NCBI GenBank assembly: GCA_024036415.1
Contig: JAMWET010007157.1
Location: forward strand, 774,501-838,500
Direction of reading: 5' to 3'
From: Prochilodus magdalenae
Lineage: Eukaryota; Chordata; Actinopteri; Characiformes; Prochilodontidae
Length of the DNA: 64,000 bases
In this document: positions 63,061 to 64,000 of the stretch, in pieces
Numbering within the stretch: the first letter of the stretch is position 1
Layout: every line of letters starts with the position of its first letter
Made by a program: the position numbers and the translations under genes
Notes under the pieces: model-generated
Told to the model about the DNA's origin: nothing
Databases searched by the model: none
What the model saw: the letters and a program-made list of their open reading frames with translations, nothing else

Positions 63061-63266
63061 GTGGTAGGTGTAGCTAAGTGGTTAGCACTGCTACCACCCC
63101 ATGTGGAAGATGGGAGTTTGAGTCCCGGTCTGGGTAGCAAATGTTGAGCTACACCAATAAGAGTCCTTGGGTCCTAACACTGCACTGGCCTACCTGTAAT
63201 GCGAATAACATTGTAAGTCACTCTGGATAAGAGTGTCAGCTAAATGCCTATAATGTAATGTAAATG
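63061..63266 (+). repeat. tRNA-derived SINE, family 1, second copy
   Basis: Head TAGCTAAGTGGTTAGCAC (A-box region) and a B-box-like GAGTTTGAGTCC at 63114-63125, then the body phrase ACACCAATAAGAGTCCTTGG and tail GTCACTCTGGATAAGAGTGT, CAGCTAAATG, ending in AATGT repeats. It is better preserved in the head than the copy at 7656. Pol III promoter boxes are recognisable, though activity is unlikely. Confidence 0.85.
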
Positions 63267-64000
63267 TTTTGTTGCCACTGCTGTGCTGTACTGAGTCAGG
63301 TTGGATAAACACACAAGGCTAAAATCAACTTTTGATTCAGAACTCATTTGCTGGCTTCTCCGGCAACCGCTGTGAAATGCTGTACCATTTAAGGTGGGAT
63401 TGGTAAACTTGAACAAAAAGCTGGAGAGTAGCCTGAGGTACCAGAATATAACCGCTGCACTGTTTAAGGTTAAACAACAAAATTCAAACATAAGAATGAA
63501 GAATAAGAAGCTGACTTCAGGCTTGTGTCAGATATGAAGTGACAAATTTTTGCTGACTATAGATGGACATTGCCATCAAAAATAAACTTTATCCAATAAT
63601 TTTTTCTTTAGCTATTTCACATAAAACAAACTGTTGTCTTAACTGTTGATTTGAACTTCAGGCCATAAACATACACTTACCTTTACAGCTTATACTAAAG
63701 GTATTTTAAGCATGCCACCTTTGGGGGATCAAGTTAGGACAGTGCCTACAATAATGACATCAGTCCTGTGAAAACACATGGTTAATGTCAAGCACCTTTG
63801 TGACAGTTATTTATGATTGCTGCATTTTATTGGCTGCTGTCACCTGAAGAGCAATCTGGATGAAATTTGCGTTTCACATAACCTTGGTTTAACTTGGGGG
63901 ACTGGCAGAAATTGGTTAGAGTGTATGGATGCAGAGAGGAGAAGCATTCAAGAAGACATTATTCAGAATGGCTGATATTCAAGAACTCTTTTTTTATTGC
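63267..64000. other. Unique stretch with ACCATTTAAGG-family fragments
   Basis: At 63378-63400 (CTGTACCATTTAAGGTGGGAT) and 63453-63475 (CTGCACTGTTTAAGGTT) two direct copies of the conserved end word occur, 75 bp apart, probably degraded members of the 34075 family. The remainder shows nothing recognisable. Confidence 0.4.

Overview
The window looks like non-coding DNA from a teleost fish. It is AT-rich and poor in CpG, full of microsatellites, and densely seeded with the transposon families typical of ray-finned fish: several independent Tc1/mariner lineages, hAT-like and TTAA-type miniature elements, tRNA-derived SINEs, an L1-clade LINE tail and solo LTRs. The repeat repertoire recalls ostariophysan fish (characins, catfish), but that is an impression from memory and has not been tested. 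I see no bacterial, phage or organelle feature and no convincing host exon. The window is probably a gene desert or sits inside very long introns.

Layout. 1-7.6 kb: mostly unique sequence, with a local set of repeats (about 100-bp flanks around a 260-bp module, the module recurring 2 kb away). 7.6-16 kb: a tRNA-SINE, a second SINE abutting a likely solo LTR, a (TG)n tract, an internally deleted Tc1 relic, a separate Tc1 N-terminal scrap beside a hairpin, a 1.2-kb L1 ORF2 tail on the minus strand, and one half of an oppositely oriented repeat pair. 16-26 kb: mainly unique DNA plus a likely solo LTR at 21.07-21.56 kb. 26.5-27.55 kb: a long trinucleotide/hexanucleotide tandem tract with a higher-order duplication; one unit carries a 160-bp hAT-type MITE and the other is the empty site. 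28-34.4 kb: a hAT-like non-autonomous copy, another Tc1 relic, a SINE-tail-bearing element, a composite CA tract, a TTAA-type MITE end, a plus-strand Tc1 relic, a long SINE and a TIR element. 34-50 kb: sparse repeats, a Tc1-derived MITE at 41.06 kb, a Tc1 relic at 41.6-42.2 kb, an unidentified hydrophobic ORF at 45.2-45.7 kb, a CpG-rich promoter-like patch at 47.1-47.2 kb and a TA-rich minisatellite. 50-64 kb: a hAT-like copy, a 545-bp purine tract, a nearly complete but dead Tc1 element at 53.37-54.71 kb, further MITEs, a (CT)n tract and a second copy of the first SINE family.

No set of genes works together here. What the window records is the history of transposition: at least five distinct Tc1 lineages, all disabled, and short derivatives that keep only the ends. 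The best-supported items for follow-up are the hAT MITE with its adjacent paralogous empty site, the Tc1 MITE that matches the dead Tc1 12 kb away, and the local modular repeats at 3.9-6.2 kb. The weak coding candidate at 45.2-45.7 kb and the CpG patch at 47.1 kb are the only hints of host genes. I found no clear new biological system.
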